Positions 1-8,321 are shown, counted from the stretch's first letter. The stretch: 34,622 bases of DNA from Mesorhizobium norvegicum (GCF_004919685.1 NZ_SMYZ01000067.1:6769-41390), one strand, 5' to 3'. The notes: generated from the sequence alone by a model not told the origin. A program made the numbers and translations.

Positions 1-163
1 CCAGCAAAATTACCGGTCTCACGATTTACATGTCCAAGGCAACAGCTCCGAGGCACGGCTTTCACCATTGGGCACATCTGTGGCAGCCGAGGGCCACAAC
101 TAAGGGATACTCTTTGTTGCCATCAAGATGATCCTCCTCTGAGCAAACGGGAACGGAAAGATC

Positions 164-522
164 ATGCGCATGCTGACGACAATCGCCGTCCTTTTGGCAC
201 TCGGCGTGGCGTCGCCAGTTTACGCTCAATCCCCGGGCGCGCAACGTCCCCAAGATGTAACCCAGGCTCCGCCAACTTTGTGTGACCAGGCTTCACGAGC
301 GTAGCGGTCATCGACATCGAGGATTTGCCTCCGGAAATTAGATCGGAGGTCGATGCCGTGATTACCCAAACGAGCTCTGAAGAGTAGTATATCCTGCAAA
401 GTTCGATCGATGCGACGCCACCTGCCGTGTCGGTGTCGGTGTCGGTAGCGGTCGGGCTGGATTCGTCGCATGTGGTCGCTGCCAACATCGGTGACGATGG
501 CCCAGACGACGACTTGATTTGA
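164..522 (+). pseudogene. Frameshifted small secreted protein gene
   Basis: An ATG at 164 opens a 46-codon frame that begins with a clear signal peptide (MRMLTTIAVLLALG, cleavage likely after VYA-Q) and stops at 302-304. The continuation lies in another frame from about 292 (FTSVAVIDIEDLPPEIRSEV). It is interrupted by a TAG at 385-387 and ends with TGA at 520-522. Together these read like a small rhizobial periplasmic protein of roughly 110-120 residues broken by one frameshift and one nonsense codon. I know no function for it. A tandem hexamer lies inside the second part. Its remains end 73 bases before nuoD. The reconstruction is an inference from the continuity of the two frames; a sequencing error could explain the frameshift but not easily the extra stop. 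Confidence 0.45.
427..444 (+). repeat. Tandem hexamer GTGTCG x3
   Basis: Three exact copies of GTGTCG stand in a row inside the broken secreted-protein gene, followed by a partial copy. They would read as Val-Ser repeats. This looks like replication slippage in DNA no longer under selection. Confidence 0.7.
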
Positions 523-595
523 TCGTCGGTCAGGCGCCGCACTTTGCATCGGGCATTCGAGATCGACTGCGAACTACGAGGCCGGAAGGATTGCC

Positions 596-1786
596 ATGGC
601 CGAGGCCGCAATTCGCAACTTCACCATCAATTTCGGACCGCAGCATCCGGCCGCGCATGGTGTCTTGCGGCTCGTGCTTGAACTCGATGGCGAGGTCGTC
701 AAGCGCGTCGATCCGCATATCGGCCTGCTCCATCGCGGGACCGAGAAGCTCATAGAGCACAAGAACTATCTGCAGGCCCTGCCCTATTTCGACCGGCTCG
801 ACTACGTCGCGCCAATGAATCAGGAGCATGCATTCTGCCTCGCCGCCGAGAAGCTGCTCGAAATATCGGTTCCCAGGCGCGGAAAGCTCATCCGTGTCCT
901 TTTTTGCGAAATCGGCCGGCTTCTGTCGCACCTTCTCAATGTGACGACGCAAGCCATGGATATCGGCGCGCTGACCCCGCCGCTCTGGGGTTTTGCCGAG
1001 CGCGAGAAGCTGATGGTCTTCTACGAGCGCGCTTCCGGCGCCCGCATGCACGCGAATTATTTCCGGGTCGGCGGCGTGCATCAGGATCTGCCTCCGAAGC
1101 TTCTGGACGACATCTGGGATTTCTGTGACCCGTTCCTCAAGGTCTGCGACAATCTCGAAGTGCTGCTCACAGACAACCGCATCTTCAAGCAACGCAACGT
1201 CGATATCGGCGTGATCGGTCTTGACGATGCCTGGGCTTGGGGCTTCTCCGGCGTGATGATACGCGGATCGGGCGCGGCCTGGGATTTGCGCAAGGCGCAG
1301 CCATATGAATGTTACCCCGAGATGGATTTCGACATTCCCATCGGCAAGAACGGGGACTGCTATGACCGCTATCTCGTCCGCATGGAGGAAATGCGCCAGT
1401 CGGTGCGGATCATGAAGCAATGCCTGGAAAAATTACGGTCGCCGGAAGGCCGGGGCCCGGTCGCACTTCCAAATCAAAAGATCACGCCACCGTCGCGTGC
1501 CGAGATGAAACGCTCGATGGAAGCGACGATCCATCATTTCAAACTTTATACCGAAGGGATTCATGTGCCGGCCGGTGAAGTCTACGCCGCCGTGGAGGCG
1601 CCAAAGGGAGAATTCGGCGTCTATCTGGTTTCCGATGGCAGCAATGTTCCGTACCGGTGCAAGATCCGAGCACCCTCCTTCGCCCATCTGCAGGCAATGG
1701 ATTTCTTGTGTCGGGGCCACATGATCGCCGATGTCTCCGCGATCATTGGTTCGCTCGACATCGTGTTCGGAGAGATCGATCGTTAA
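596..1786 (+). CDS. nuoD: NADH-quinone oxidoreductase subunit D, orphan copy
   Basis: This is the 49-kDa subunit of respiratory complex I, which forms the quinone-binding pocket with NuoB at the membrane arm junction. Its 396 residues match the normal length of the family. The N-terminal GPQHPAAHG loop that carries the quinone-contact histidine is intact, as are PHIGLLHRGTEKL near residues 40-52 and the usual C-terminal SLDIVFGEIDR. The ATG at 596 has a good ribosome site (GGAAGGA, 5 bases away). No nuoC, nuoE or other complex I gene stands beside it, so it is a solitary extra copy, not part of a nuo operon. The reading frame has no damage, which suggests selection or recent arrival. Whether it swaps into complex I, for example under symbiotic low oxygen, cannot be read from the sequence. 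Confidence 0.95.
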   Translation: MAEAAIRNFTINFGPQHPAAHGVLRLVLELDGEVVKRVDPHIGLLHRGTEKLIEHKNYLQALPYFDRLDYVAPMNQEHAFCLAAEKLLEISVPRRGKLIRVLFCEIGRLLSHLLNVTTQAMDIGALTPPLWGFAEREKLMVFYERASGARMHANYFRVGGVHQDLPPKLLDDIWDFCDPFLKVCDNLEVLLTDNRIFKQRNVDIGVIGLDDAWAWGFSGVMIRGSGAAWDLRKAQPYECYPEMDFDIPIGKNGDCYDRYLVRMEEMRQSVRIMKQCLEKLRSPEGRGPVALPNQKITPPSRAEMKRSMEATIHHFKLYTEGIHVPAGEVYAAVEAPKGEFGVYLVSDGSNVPYRCKIRAPSFAHLQAMDFLCRGHMIADVSAIIGSLDIVFGEIDR

Positions 1787-2565
1787 GCCGAGTTGCAATC
1801 ATACAATCTTTTCGACGTGCATCCGAAGGGACATGTTTGGAAGGGCTGCGCGGAATGTTTCCGATGCAGTGACCCTTCGCGGTCGCAAAAGGGCGGCCTC
1901 GGGCTTTGTCAGGTGGATCCATGCAGCCAGTCTGCTGGCGTTGAGAGCGTTGGAGCCTGATCAAGCATGCGAACCTAACTGCTTTTTCGAGGACACTGCG
2001 GGAGCGAGCGGGCAAGACAGAGCTCATTGATTGCGTTATCAAAGATGCGAACAAGCAACAGCTCCAACACTGGGACCGACCACCGAACCCGAGTTTCACA
2101 GAGCCGGCAGCACCATCCCAAGTCGGAACTCGGTTTCCTTCTCCGGCTCTCATCGACAACTGGCCCCCAAAGATCAGTTCGTATCGTGCCTCGAAGCCGC
2201 TTTGAGGAACTCCCACCGCGGTAGCGCCCATAGCCCGCCTTCATGAGCAAATAACCCGCCTCGCACGTGCGGCCGAGGTAGCAGCGAGGAATGCCGGATA
2301 ATGCCGGATGTCGGTCAGGTCTTTTGTCCGAACTTCGCCCTTCTCGATAGCGAGCGAGACAGCGCGTTCCCTCAATGGAGGCTTGGGATCACCAAGCCAA
2401 ATCCGCTCGGCGCGGTCGCGATCCGCATCCTGATGGAGGGCTCTGGGTTAGTTTTGAGGGATCGGCAGCATATGTTTCGTTCGGCCCGCGGGAGCCGCCG
2501 CTTTTTCTTCGCCAGACCTCGATTTTGCTCACTAGGACGCGGCATTCCCTCCCGAGGGCGTTTCG
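1787..2565. other. Gene-free stretch, unrecognised
   Basis: About 780 bases between the nuoD stop and the stop of the Rieske/reductase gene on the other strand. Short open frames occur on both strands, but none shows a recognisable family, codon pattern or ribosome site. A 10-base tandem duplication (ATGCCGGATA/G) lies at 2291-2310. The stretch probably contains decayed mobile or coding DNA, but I cannot name it. Confidence 0.5.
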
Positions 2566-4101
2566 CTAAGTCGCGATCTGGCGCTCCATTTCGACCTCGG
2601 CCTTTAGACTTTCGATGTCGCGGAAGATCGAAGCGACAGCCAGTGTACGTCCATTGCGTTTAAAACGCACAAGACAATCCTTGGCACCAATGTCTCCATC
2701 GACCGCGATCTCGTCCCATTGCCCGGCATGGCCGACATAGTTGATGGGTACATCGTAATGCTGGCTCCAAAAGAACGGCACCGCGACGAATTTCTCGCGA
2801 TGGCCGAGCATGTTGAGTGCTGCAGTTTGTCCCTGCCTCTCTGCAACCACCCAATGCTCGACCCGAATGTTCTCGCCAGTGTGTGGATCTGGCCACCGGG
2901 CAATGTCGCCAGCCGCGAAGATCTCCGGTGCGCTCGTCTCCAGAAAGGCGTTCACCACGACACCGCGATCAAGGCTAAGGCCAGCCTTTTCGGCGAGCCC
3001 GATCCGCGGTCGCACGCCGATGCCGGCGACGACGAAATCCGCCGACAAGGTAACACCGCTGCTGAGTTTCACCTTCCTGCCGTCAATGCTGATCGCAGTG
3101 TCCTCGAGATGGAACACGACACCATTCTCCTCATGGAGGGCGCGGATGAAATCGCCCATCTGCGGACCCAGGACACGCTCCATGGGCCGCTTACCTGGCG
3201 CCACGACATGAACGTCGATATCGCGCGAGCGCAGGGCCGCGGCAACTTCCAGGCTAATGAAACTGGCGCCAAGCACAATGGCGCCGCGGGCAGTCGTGGC
3301 TCGCTCGATGATCGCCATGCAATCTGCGAGCGAGCGCAGCGTGTGAACGTGTGGCTGGTCGGCGCCGGGTATGGTCAGGCGAACCGGTTCGGCTCCGGTC
3401 GCAAGCAGCAGCCTGTCGTAGGGAGTCCGGGACCCGTCCGCGAGTACAACCTCACCAGAACCTGCATCGATACTGGCGACGTTCGCATTGAGACGCAGGT
3501 CGATGTCGTTCTTTGAATAAAAGCTTTCCCCACGCAGCGGAACCCAATCCGCCGGTGCTTTGCCGGCGAGGTACTCCTTGGAAAGATTGGGACGATCAAC
3601 GGGCGGCGCTTCGTCGTTGCTGAACATGACGATGCTGCCTTGATAGCGTTCGCGCCGCAATTTTTCGGCCGCTGCGAAACCAGCCGCTCCGCCGCCGACA
3701 ATGACGATTTTCTCTGGAACCTGGCCAGAGCTTCCATCACGCCGCCTCGGAGCCGTCCGTTTGCGTTTCTCCCCTACGAATATCCGGTCATCGCGCAGCT
3801 CCACCGACCAGCAAGCGAGTGGATTAAAGGCGGGGGCGCGCAAGGCCTCGCCTGTTCGCAAATCGAAGCACGCGTGATGCCACGGACACCGAACGGTATT
3901 CTCCACCACAACACCGTCAACGAGCGGCCCGCCGTAGTGTGTGCATGTCGCGCCGATGGCGAAGACCTCAGTGCTGCGGCGCACCAACAAGACCTGTTCC
4001 TCGCCACAATGGCCGACGAGCTTTCCGCCATCGGGAAGGTCGGATAGCGCGATGCCCTGGACCAGATCCGGTCCGCTCGGTTTGATGTGGTCTTCGGCCA
4101 T
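2566..4101 (-). CDS. Rieske-domain ferredoxin reductase (AIFM3/Nfrl-like)
   Basis: A 511-residue flavoprotein that should move electrons between NAD(P)H and an iron-sulfur partner. The N-terminal 110 residues are a Rieske [2Fe-2S] domain with Cys53/His55 (CTHYGGPL) and Cys72/His75 (CPWHHACF). Then follow an FAD dinucleotide fold (IVIVGGGAAGFAAAEKL, about 133-149), an NAD-binding fold (GASFISLEVAAAL), the second FAD motif (FAAGDIA) and a C-terminal reductase domain. This order matches AIFM3/Nfrl-type proteins and the rubredoxin/ferredoxin reductases of oxygenase systems. The ATG at 4101 is preferred over an in-frame start 36 bases upstream because GGGAG stands just before it. No oxygenase or ferredoxin gene is adjacent, so the partner is unknown. 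Rieske and flavin motifs are complete and the enzyme should be active. Confidence 0.88.
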   Translation of the reverse strand: MAEDHIKPSGPDLVQGIALSDLPDGGKLVGHCGEEQVLLVRRSTEVFAIGATCTHYGGPLVDGVVVENTVRCPWHHACFDLRTGEALRAPAFNPLACWSVELRDDRIFVGEKRKRTAPRRRDGSSGQVPEKIVIVGGGAAGFAAAEKLRRERYQGSIVMFSNDEAPPVDRPNLSKEYLAGKAPADWVPLRGESFYSKNDIDLRLNANVASIDAGSGEVVLADGSRTPYDRLLLATGAEPVRLTIPGADQPHVHTLRSLADCMAIIERATTARGAIVLGASFISLEVAAALRSRDIDVHVVAPGKRPMERVLGPQMGDFIRALHEENGVVFHLEDTAISIDGRKVKLSSGVTLSADFVVAGIGVRPRIGLAEKAGLSLDRGVVVNAFLETSAPEIFAAGDIARWPDPHTGENIRVEHWVVAERQGQTAALNMLGHREKFVAVPFFWSQHYDVPINYVGHAGQWDEIAVDGDIGAKDCLVRFKRNGRTLAVASIFRDIESLKAEVEMERQIAT

Positions 4102-4258
4102 CTTCTTCTCCCTTTGCGACCCGCGGCAACGGGGCAATCATAGGATCGCTTGGCCAGTTTTACTCCAGTCGGCGAGAAAGGACGCAGGCCCTTGGCTGCA
4201 TAGCGGCTTTCTAAGCACCGCTGGCGGCACGGTCGCGACATCAGCGCCTGCGAGAAAA

Positions 4259-4317
4259 GCCCGAACCATAAGTAGAATGCGGGGCTTCGGTGGAATGTTC
4301 CAAAACCTGGTTCGGGC
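4259..4317. repeat. Perfect 10-bp inverted repeat, 39-base spacer
   Basis: GCCCGAACCA at 4259-4268 is the exact reverse complement of TGGTTCGGGC at 4308-4317. It lies between the Rieske/reductase gene start and the downstream end of the FAD oxidoreductase. No T-run follows on either strand, so it is not a standard terminator. It could be a regulator site or the ends of a small decayed element. Confidence 0.55.
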
Positions 4318-4349
4318 GATGCTGTGCGTGGAGGCGAAGCGCCGCAGCG

Positions 4350-4367
4350 CCGGTCATCTAAGACCGG
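4350..4367 (-). terminator. Small hairpin overlapping the oxidoreductase stop codon
   Basis: CCGGTC-ATCTAA-GACCGG forms a 6-bp stem with a 6-base loop that includes the TGA of the FAD oxidoreductase. There is no U-tract on the minus strand, so termination here is only a weak possibility. Confidence 0.25.
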
Positions 4368-5604
4368 GGATCGCCCTAGTCTTGCCGCTCATATGCGCGC
4401 CCAGTGTCAGTGCTTGCGGGAAATTCCGGACAGCCGCCCCCATCAATGCTGCGCCACCGGGGCTGAGGGCCATTCGGGCGATGGCTGCAGCTGCGTAGAC
4501 CCGCGTCGAAAACAATCCTCTCCAGGCCGCTCGGTAGCGTCTGCCAGCAATTTCGCGCCCTGCCCGGCCGCTTGGCGCTCCCGCGAATTCCGTGGCCAGC
4601 AGCCAGCTGGACTGAAGCGCCATCGAGATGCCTTCGGCGATGATCGGATGAGACTCCCCGGCGGCATTGCCGACTCGGAAGATATCCCTTTCATAGCAGG
4701 CGCGGATGCCAGGCCGGATCGGGCCGGCTGCAAGCCACGGACCGTCGAGGCGGGCTCCATCCAGTGCATCACTCACGCCGCGGCAAGAAGCCATGAGATG
4801 GCGGAAAACCGCGTCAGCGGCCGAAAGATTGCCATCCTGTTTAATGCCATCATGTTCGAAACCACGGTCCCTGCGCAGCCGCGCGAGCATGTCACGCCTT
4901 TTGCAGCATGAGATTGACATGCGGCCATGATCGGCGAAGACCATGCCGCCGTAGCCGCCGGGAAATGTCAGCAGAGGCATCAGATCAGGCGCGAGTGAAG
5001 ACCCTGTGAAGTGCGCCTTGAAGCCGAGCAGGTCCGACGAGAGGCTGGCCTTTTCGAGCTGGCTTGGTAGTGTGCCCGGGTCCCAGGAACCATGCGCGGC
5101 GACGATCACCGGAGCCCGCAAGATTGTCGCTTCGTCCCGGGAATTCTCATCTCTTGCCTGAATTCGCACCGCTTGCATATCGCCATCCTGGTCGATGGCG
5201 ACGGCGCGGCAAGGCTGGAAGATTTCGGCGCCTGCCGATCGCGCCGCCTGCAGCAGCAGAAAGTCCAGGATGTCCCGGCCCAGCGCCCGACCAAAGCCAT
5301 CTTCTGGCCCATATTTCGCCCCGGGCATCGGCGCCTCGACGTTGGTCTGACCGGAAAAGAAGCCCACACGGCGGATTTCGGGACCGGCATTGGCGCGCCA
5401 GGCGTCGCCGATCTCCAGCCGGTCGAGAAGCGCCAGATTGCTTGCCGAGATGTATTCGCCGCACACCTTGCGGCGCGGGAACACGCTCTTTTCCACGATC
5501 GCCACGGCCCATCCGCGCCGGGCCAGCACCAGCCCGAGCGAAGTGCCTGCCGGGCCAGCGCCGATGACAATCGCGTCGTGGGTGGATGGTCGCCTCATGG
5601 TCAT
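4354..5604 (-). CDS. FAD-dependent oxidoreductase, geranylgeranyl reductase-like
   Basis: A 416-residue flavoprotein of the geranylgeranyl-reductase/PHBH-like superfamily. It opens with the FAD fold AIVIGAGPAGTSLGLVLARR (GxGPAG at about residues 15-20). The RKVCGEYIS motif typical of the GGR branch follows, and a second FAD motif lies at GNAAGESHPIIAEGISMAL. Its ATG overlaps the stop of the methyltransferase by four bases (ATGA), so the two are translationally coupled. As the third gene of a type III polyketide synthase operon it most likely reduces or hydroxylates an alkyl-phenol or pyrone product. That role is inferred from family and context. It could also act on an isoprenoid chain. The frame is intact even though the first gene of the operon is broken. 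Confidence 0.85.
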   Translation of the reverse strand: MTMRRPSTHDAIVIGAGPAGTSLGLVLARRGWAVAIVEKSVFPRRKVCGEYISASNLALLDRLEIGDAWRANAGPEIRRVGFFSGQTNVEAPMPGAKYGPEDGFGRALGRDILDFLLLQAARSAGAEIFQPCRAVAIDQDGDMQAVRIQARDENSRDEATILRAPVIVAAHGSWDPGTLPSQLEKASLSSDLLGFKAHFTGSSLAPDLMPLLTFPGGYGGMVFADHGRMSISCCKRRDMLARLRRDRGFEHDGIKQDGNLSAADAVFRHLMASCRGVSDALDGARLDGPWLAAGPIRPGIRACYERDIFRVGNAAGESHPIIAEGISMALQSSWLLATEFAGAPSGRAGREIAGRRYRAAWRGLFSTRVYAAAAIARMALSPGGAALMGAAVRNFPQALTLGAHMSGKTRAIPGLR

Positions 5605-6317
5605 CTCGAGCCGGCATGGGCGCCGGCGCCGACGAAGACGTGCGAAAAGGGACCGGCACGCCGCTCCTCGAGCGGCTTGCCGTTGGCCGCAAGCCAGAGG
5701 TCGGAAAGCTCTCTGCCACGAAAGCCAGCGCGCACGCTCTGGGCGGCATCATGTCGGGTGACGTCGTTGGCGCCGATCGCCGGGAGAAGACGGGTCGCGG
5801 CCAGCGCGAACCTTGCCCTCAGCGGTTCCGTCGCCAGGAGCAGCGGGGCTTTCCACGCCAGCAGTGAAAATAGACGCACAAGTTCGGCATCGTTGAAATG
5901 ATGCAGGAACAGATTGACAGTGATCGCGTCGAAAGGCCCGCCGCCTGACGTTTCCGCCCAGTCGAAGACGTCGGCCGTGATGCCTTCGAGCTTCCATCCC
6001 AGCCTGTCGAAATCCGCTGAGAGCTCAGGGGTGACGAGGTCGACGCGATCGAGCATCGTCAGCTCGACCTTATGCCAGTATCGTGCCATTCGCCGCGCGA
6101 GCTTGAGCATAAAGGTGCCGTCCCCGGCGCCGATTTCCAATATGCGGCCCGGCGGCCTCGGCACGAATTTCCTGAACAATGACGCCTTGATCGGCGCCTT
6201 AAACATCAACGTATTGATACAACGGAGGTCACGGCGCGAGGCAAGCGCCCGAGGATCGTCGGCCGCAAGCCCGTCAAGGATTTCCGGGACGAGGCTGCGT
6301 TGGCTGAGCGCCTTCAT
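5601..6317 (-). CDS. Class I SAM-dependent methyltransferase
   Basis: A 238-residue cytosolic methyltransferase with a Rossmann fold. Motif I is ILEIGAGDGTFMLKLARR (about residues 59-76), the acidic loop binding the adenosine ribose follows (LTMLDRVD), and DAITVNLFLHHF corresponds to motif IV and the post-motif region. The start ATG overlaps the polyketide synthase stop and its own stop overlaps the oxidoreductase start, both by four bases. This tight synthase-methyltransferase-oxidoreductase order recurs in bacterial type III polyketide synthase operons, where the methyltransferase modifies the polyketide ring. The substrate is therefore inferred to be a resorcinol or pyrone. With the synthase truncated, this copy may have no substrate unless another synthase supplies it. 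Confidence 0.85.
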   Translation of the reverse strand: MKALSQRSLVPEILDGLAADDPRALASRRDLRCINTLMFKAPIKASLFRKFVPRPPGRILEIGAGDGTFMLKLARRMARYWHKVELTMLDRVDLVTPELSADFDRLGWKLEGITADVFDWAETSGGGPFDAITVNLFLHHFNDAELVRLFSLLAWKAPLLLATEPLRARFALAATRLLPAIGANDVTRHDAAQSVRAGFRGRELSDLWLAANGKPLEERRAGPFSHVFVGAGAHAGSR

Positions 6318-7006
6318 GATACGGTTCGAAAAAGCATGGTTTCAGCCGTCAATCCGGGTCCGAACGACATGCCGCAGCCGAGCAGTCCGGACGGCGCCTT
6401 CAGCATGTTTTCCAGAACAAACATTACGGTGGCCGACGACATGTTGCCGTATCGGCGTAGCATCTCGCGCGACGACTCTAGCGCAGCGGGCGCAAGGTTC
6501 AGCGCCCTTTCGACGGCGTCGAGAATCGAACGTCCGCCGGGGTGTACGGCCCAGAGATCGATCGCTTCGGTTGGCCGGTCGCCGAAGATGGCGCCCTGGT
6601 TGCTCCGCAAAGTCTCATGAACCGCGGCCGGCACCTGGCCGGAAAGAACCATATCGAAGCCGTGGTCGCCAATGTCCCACCTCATCAGATCCCGCCCCTC
6701 GTCGGCGACGGTGCAATGAAACCTGTCGAGCTCGATGCCGGGCGGCTCGGCGGTGACAAGTGCGGCCGCGCAACCGTCGCCCCAGAGGCAGAAGGACAGC
6801 AGCTTTTCCAGCGCGGGACGCGGGACCGCCGCCCCCGGCGAGAGGTGCCGTTTCCGGCGCGCCGGTGCCGCGCCAGCGGCCCCAGGAAAAAGGGCGCACA
6901 AAGCGGAGGCGATGAAATGTCCGTAAGACAGGCAGGTCCATTTCACTGCCAGAGCCAGTTCGTGACCTCGAGACCGGTTAACAGGGCGCCGAAGGAGCGT
7001 CAGCAT
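6314..7006 (-). pseudogene. Type III polyketide synthase, C-terminal fragment
   Basis: From about 6812 downward the frame is clearly the C-terminal half of a chalcone-synthase-like type III polyketide synthase. LEKLLSFCLWGDGCAAALV, the catalytic histidine in WAVHPGGRS and the catalytic asparagine in RYGNMSSATVMF are all present, and the end at MSFGPGLTAETMLF is normal. The family is about 350-390 residues with a nucleophilic cysteine near residue 140-165. Here roughly the first 200 residues, including that cysteine, are absent. The 60-odd residues before the break do not resemble any polyketide synthase. Similarity starts exactly next to a 39-bp repeat, suggesting a recombination or deletion joint. 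The frame stays open upstream of the ATG through the second repeat copy. Without the cysteine it cannot make a polyketide. The stop overlaps the methyltransferase start. Confidence 0.8.
6813..6851. repeat. 39-bp direct repeat, copy 1
   Basis: This segment matches 7020-7058 at 38 of 39 positions, the single change being C to G within the GGCGAG/GGGGAG stretch. The two copies are 207 bases apart, a multiple of three, so both read the same peptide on the minus strand (RHLSPGAAVPRPA). Recognisable polyketide synthase sequence begins directly at the end of this copy. Confidence 0.9.
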
Positions 7007-7019
7007 GGCGACGCCGCAG

Positions 7020-7058
7020 GCGGGACGCGGGACCGCCGCCCCCGGGGAGAGGTGCCGT
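7020..7058. repeat. 39-bp direct repeat, copy 2
   Basis: Second copy of the repeat, upstream of the polyketide synthase fragment on the minus strand, with one mismatch. No further copy is visible in the window. It marks the outer edge of the 207-base segment that separates the two copies. Confidence 0.9.
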
Positions 7059-7472
7059 ATGACGGGGGAAGGTCCGTCAGAGTCGCATCAGGCTGAAGAG
7101 CGGCATCCGTTGAAGCCTAGCCTGGCGTTGCAAATGGACCAGACAGCGGGGTCCGGGGAGATGACCTCGCACTTTGCTTGGTGCCATAGAGCAGGCCAAG
7201 AGGCCTTACATCGGCGAAACAGTCGAAGCCAACACGGCCTTTTTGCCCAGTACGCCGAACACGTTTCGAGAGAGCCAACTCCGTTGGTGAAGATCATGTT
7301 GGGCAAATGGGCACCGCTCAGAAGCGGTTGACGCTGCCAATTGCTGGGAGTTGCAATCGATACGCCGCTTATGATCGTTGAGCGACCGTTTTCCGGACAG
7401 ATCGGAGCTGGACGCGGCCGATCTCGGCGCTGGTAAGAGTTGGCAATCCTTTCCACGGACATGTCGCCGAAT
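7059..7472. other. Gene-free stretch between synthase fragment and Nmad3-like gene
   Basis: About 410 bases with short overlapping frames on both strands but no recognisable protein, ribosome site or RNA. The missing N-terminal half of the polyketide synthase is not here: I see no GC-A/M-type cysteine motif in any frame. It probably represents decayed DNA. Confidence 0.5.
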
Positions 7473-8321
7473 TCAAACGCTTTTCGCAAAGACCGTTTTC
7501 AACCACCTCAACGGTTCGGTGGCTGACCCTATGTCGGCAACAAATTCCTGGCCCCTTCCCGCTGATCGTACTTCTCCTCCGTCCAGCCAACGGCCTGGCG
7601 GATGAAACGACATGCCGCTGCCGCCCGATCTTGGATGCAGCCATTCGGGCACCTGCCAAACGGATTTGAGATGAGACGTTGCAGAGGTCAAAACATGGCC
7701 TCTGCCAAGAACTCCGCTGCCCGGCAATTTTAAGCCAGGCAATACCGAAAGTCTCTCCGAAGCTAGGTAAATCGTATTGTTGCTTCGCTCATGCGCAGAC
7801 CATCGCTCCCATCCTGGTCGAACGTGCGGATGCAAGCCAAGCCAGCCATGGCGCTTTACCAAATTGGCACCTCGGTTTCCAACGAGATGGACTTCGCCGA
7901 TTTCCAGCCAGCCGAATATCAGGTGCATCGGCTGGCCTTCGTAGCGCCATTGGCCGTTCTTGCAGGCAGCGTGTCGGAAGAGCCCCCAGAATAAGAACAG
8001 ATCGCCTGGACCGACGTTTTGACGACTTAGATGAGACTGCGCCGCACCAATCTGCCCGAGTGCGCCGCGCCATAAACTGGGACGGGGCAACCGAGTGGCA
8101 CTCGGATCAATGTCGGGGTCGAGATGACAATAAGAATTGGCAGTGTGCCTGCCACGGGTAAGGTCGTTGACCAATGATGGGATAGGGTCGCGAAGGTCTC
8201 GGTATCGCGTATGTTTCAGATCGAGCGGAATAGGAAGGGAGATCGGACGACCGTCAACAATCGGGCTAGGTGCTCCCCCTGCAGAACTGTCAAATCCCTT
8301 GCGGCTGAAGATGATTTTCAT
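7473..8321 (-). CDS. Protein resembling nucleotide modification associated domain 3 (Nmad3)
   Basis: A 282-residue soluble protein. The opening MKIIFSRKGFDSSAGGAPSP, then GRPISLPIP, HLDPDI, GQIGAAQSHLS and GPGDLFLFWGLFR, are the conserved blocks I associate with the Nmad3 family. That family was predicted computationally to act with DNA base modification in phages and bacteria. Its biochemistry is not established to my knowledge. The ATG at 8321 is chosen over one 75 bases upstream because GGAAGGGG stands six bases before it and the conserved N-terminus begins there. The C-terminal SAGRGQEFV block is also retained, so the protein looks complete. Both sides are short unassigned spacers, and the nearest gene on the same strand encodes a protein of unknown function with duplicated N-terminal modules. 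The family name is from memory and should be checked. Confidence 0.65.
   Translation of the reverse strand: MKIIFSRKGFDSSAGGAPSPIVDGRPISLPIPLDLKHTRYRDLRDPIPSLVNDLTRGRHTANSYCHLDPDIDPSATRLPRPSLWRGALGQIGAAQSHLSRQNVGPGDLFLFWGLFRHAACKNGQWRYEGQPMHLIFGWLEIGEVHLVGNRGANLVKRHGWLGLHPHVRPGWERWSAHERSNNTIYLASERLSVLPGLKLPGSGVLGRGHVLTSATSHLKSVWQVPEWLHPRSGGSGMSFHPPGRWLDGGEVRSAGRGQEFVADIGSATEPLRWLKTVFAKSV

Noticed and set aside
530..1420. Long minus-strand frame of 296 codons opposite nuoD
   Set aside because: It is the shadow of nuoD, has no ribosome site and no recognisable protein family.
1743..2250. Overlapping frames after nuoD as a transposase remnant
   Set aside because: No DDE, HTH or group II intron motif could be identified, so a mobile-element call is not supported.
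7088..7489. 133-codon minus-strand frame between the synthase fragment and the Nmad3-like gene
   Set aside because: Composition is Arg/Cys/Trp rich as in non-coding frames of GC-rich DNA; no motif or ribosome site.
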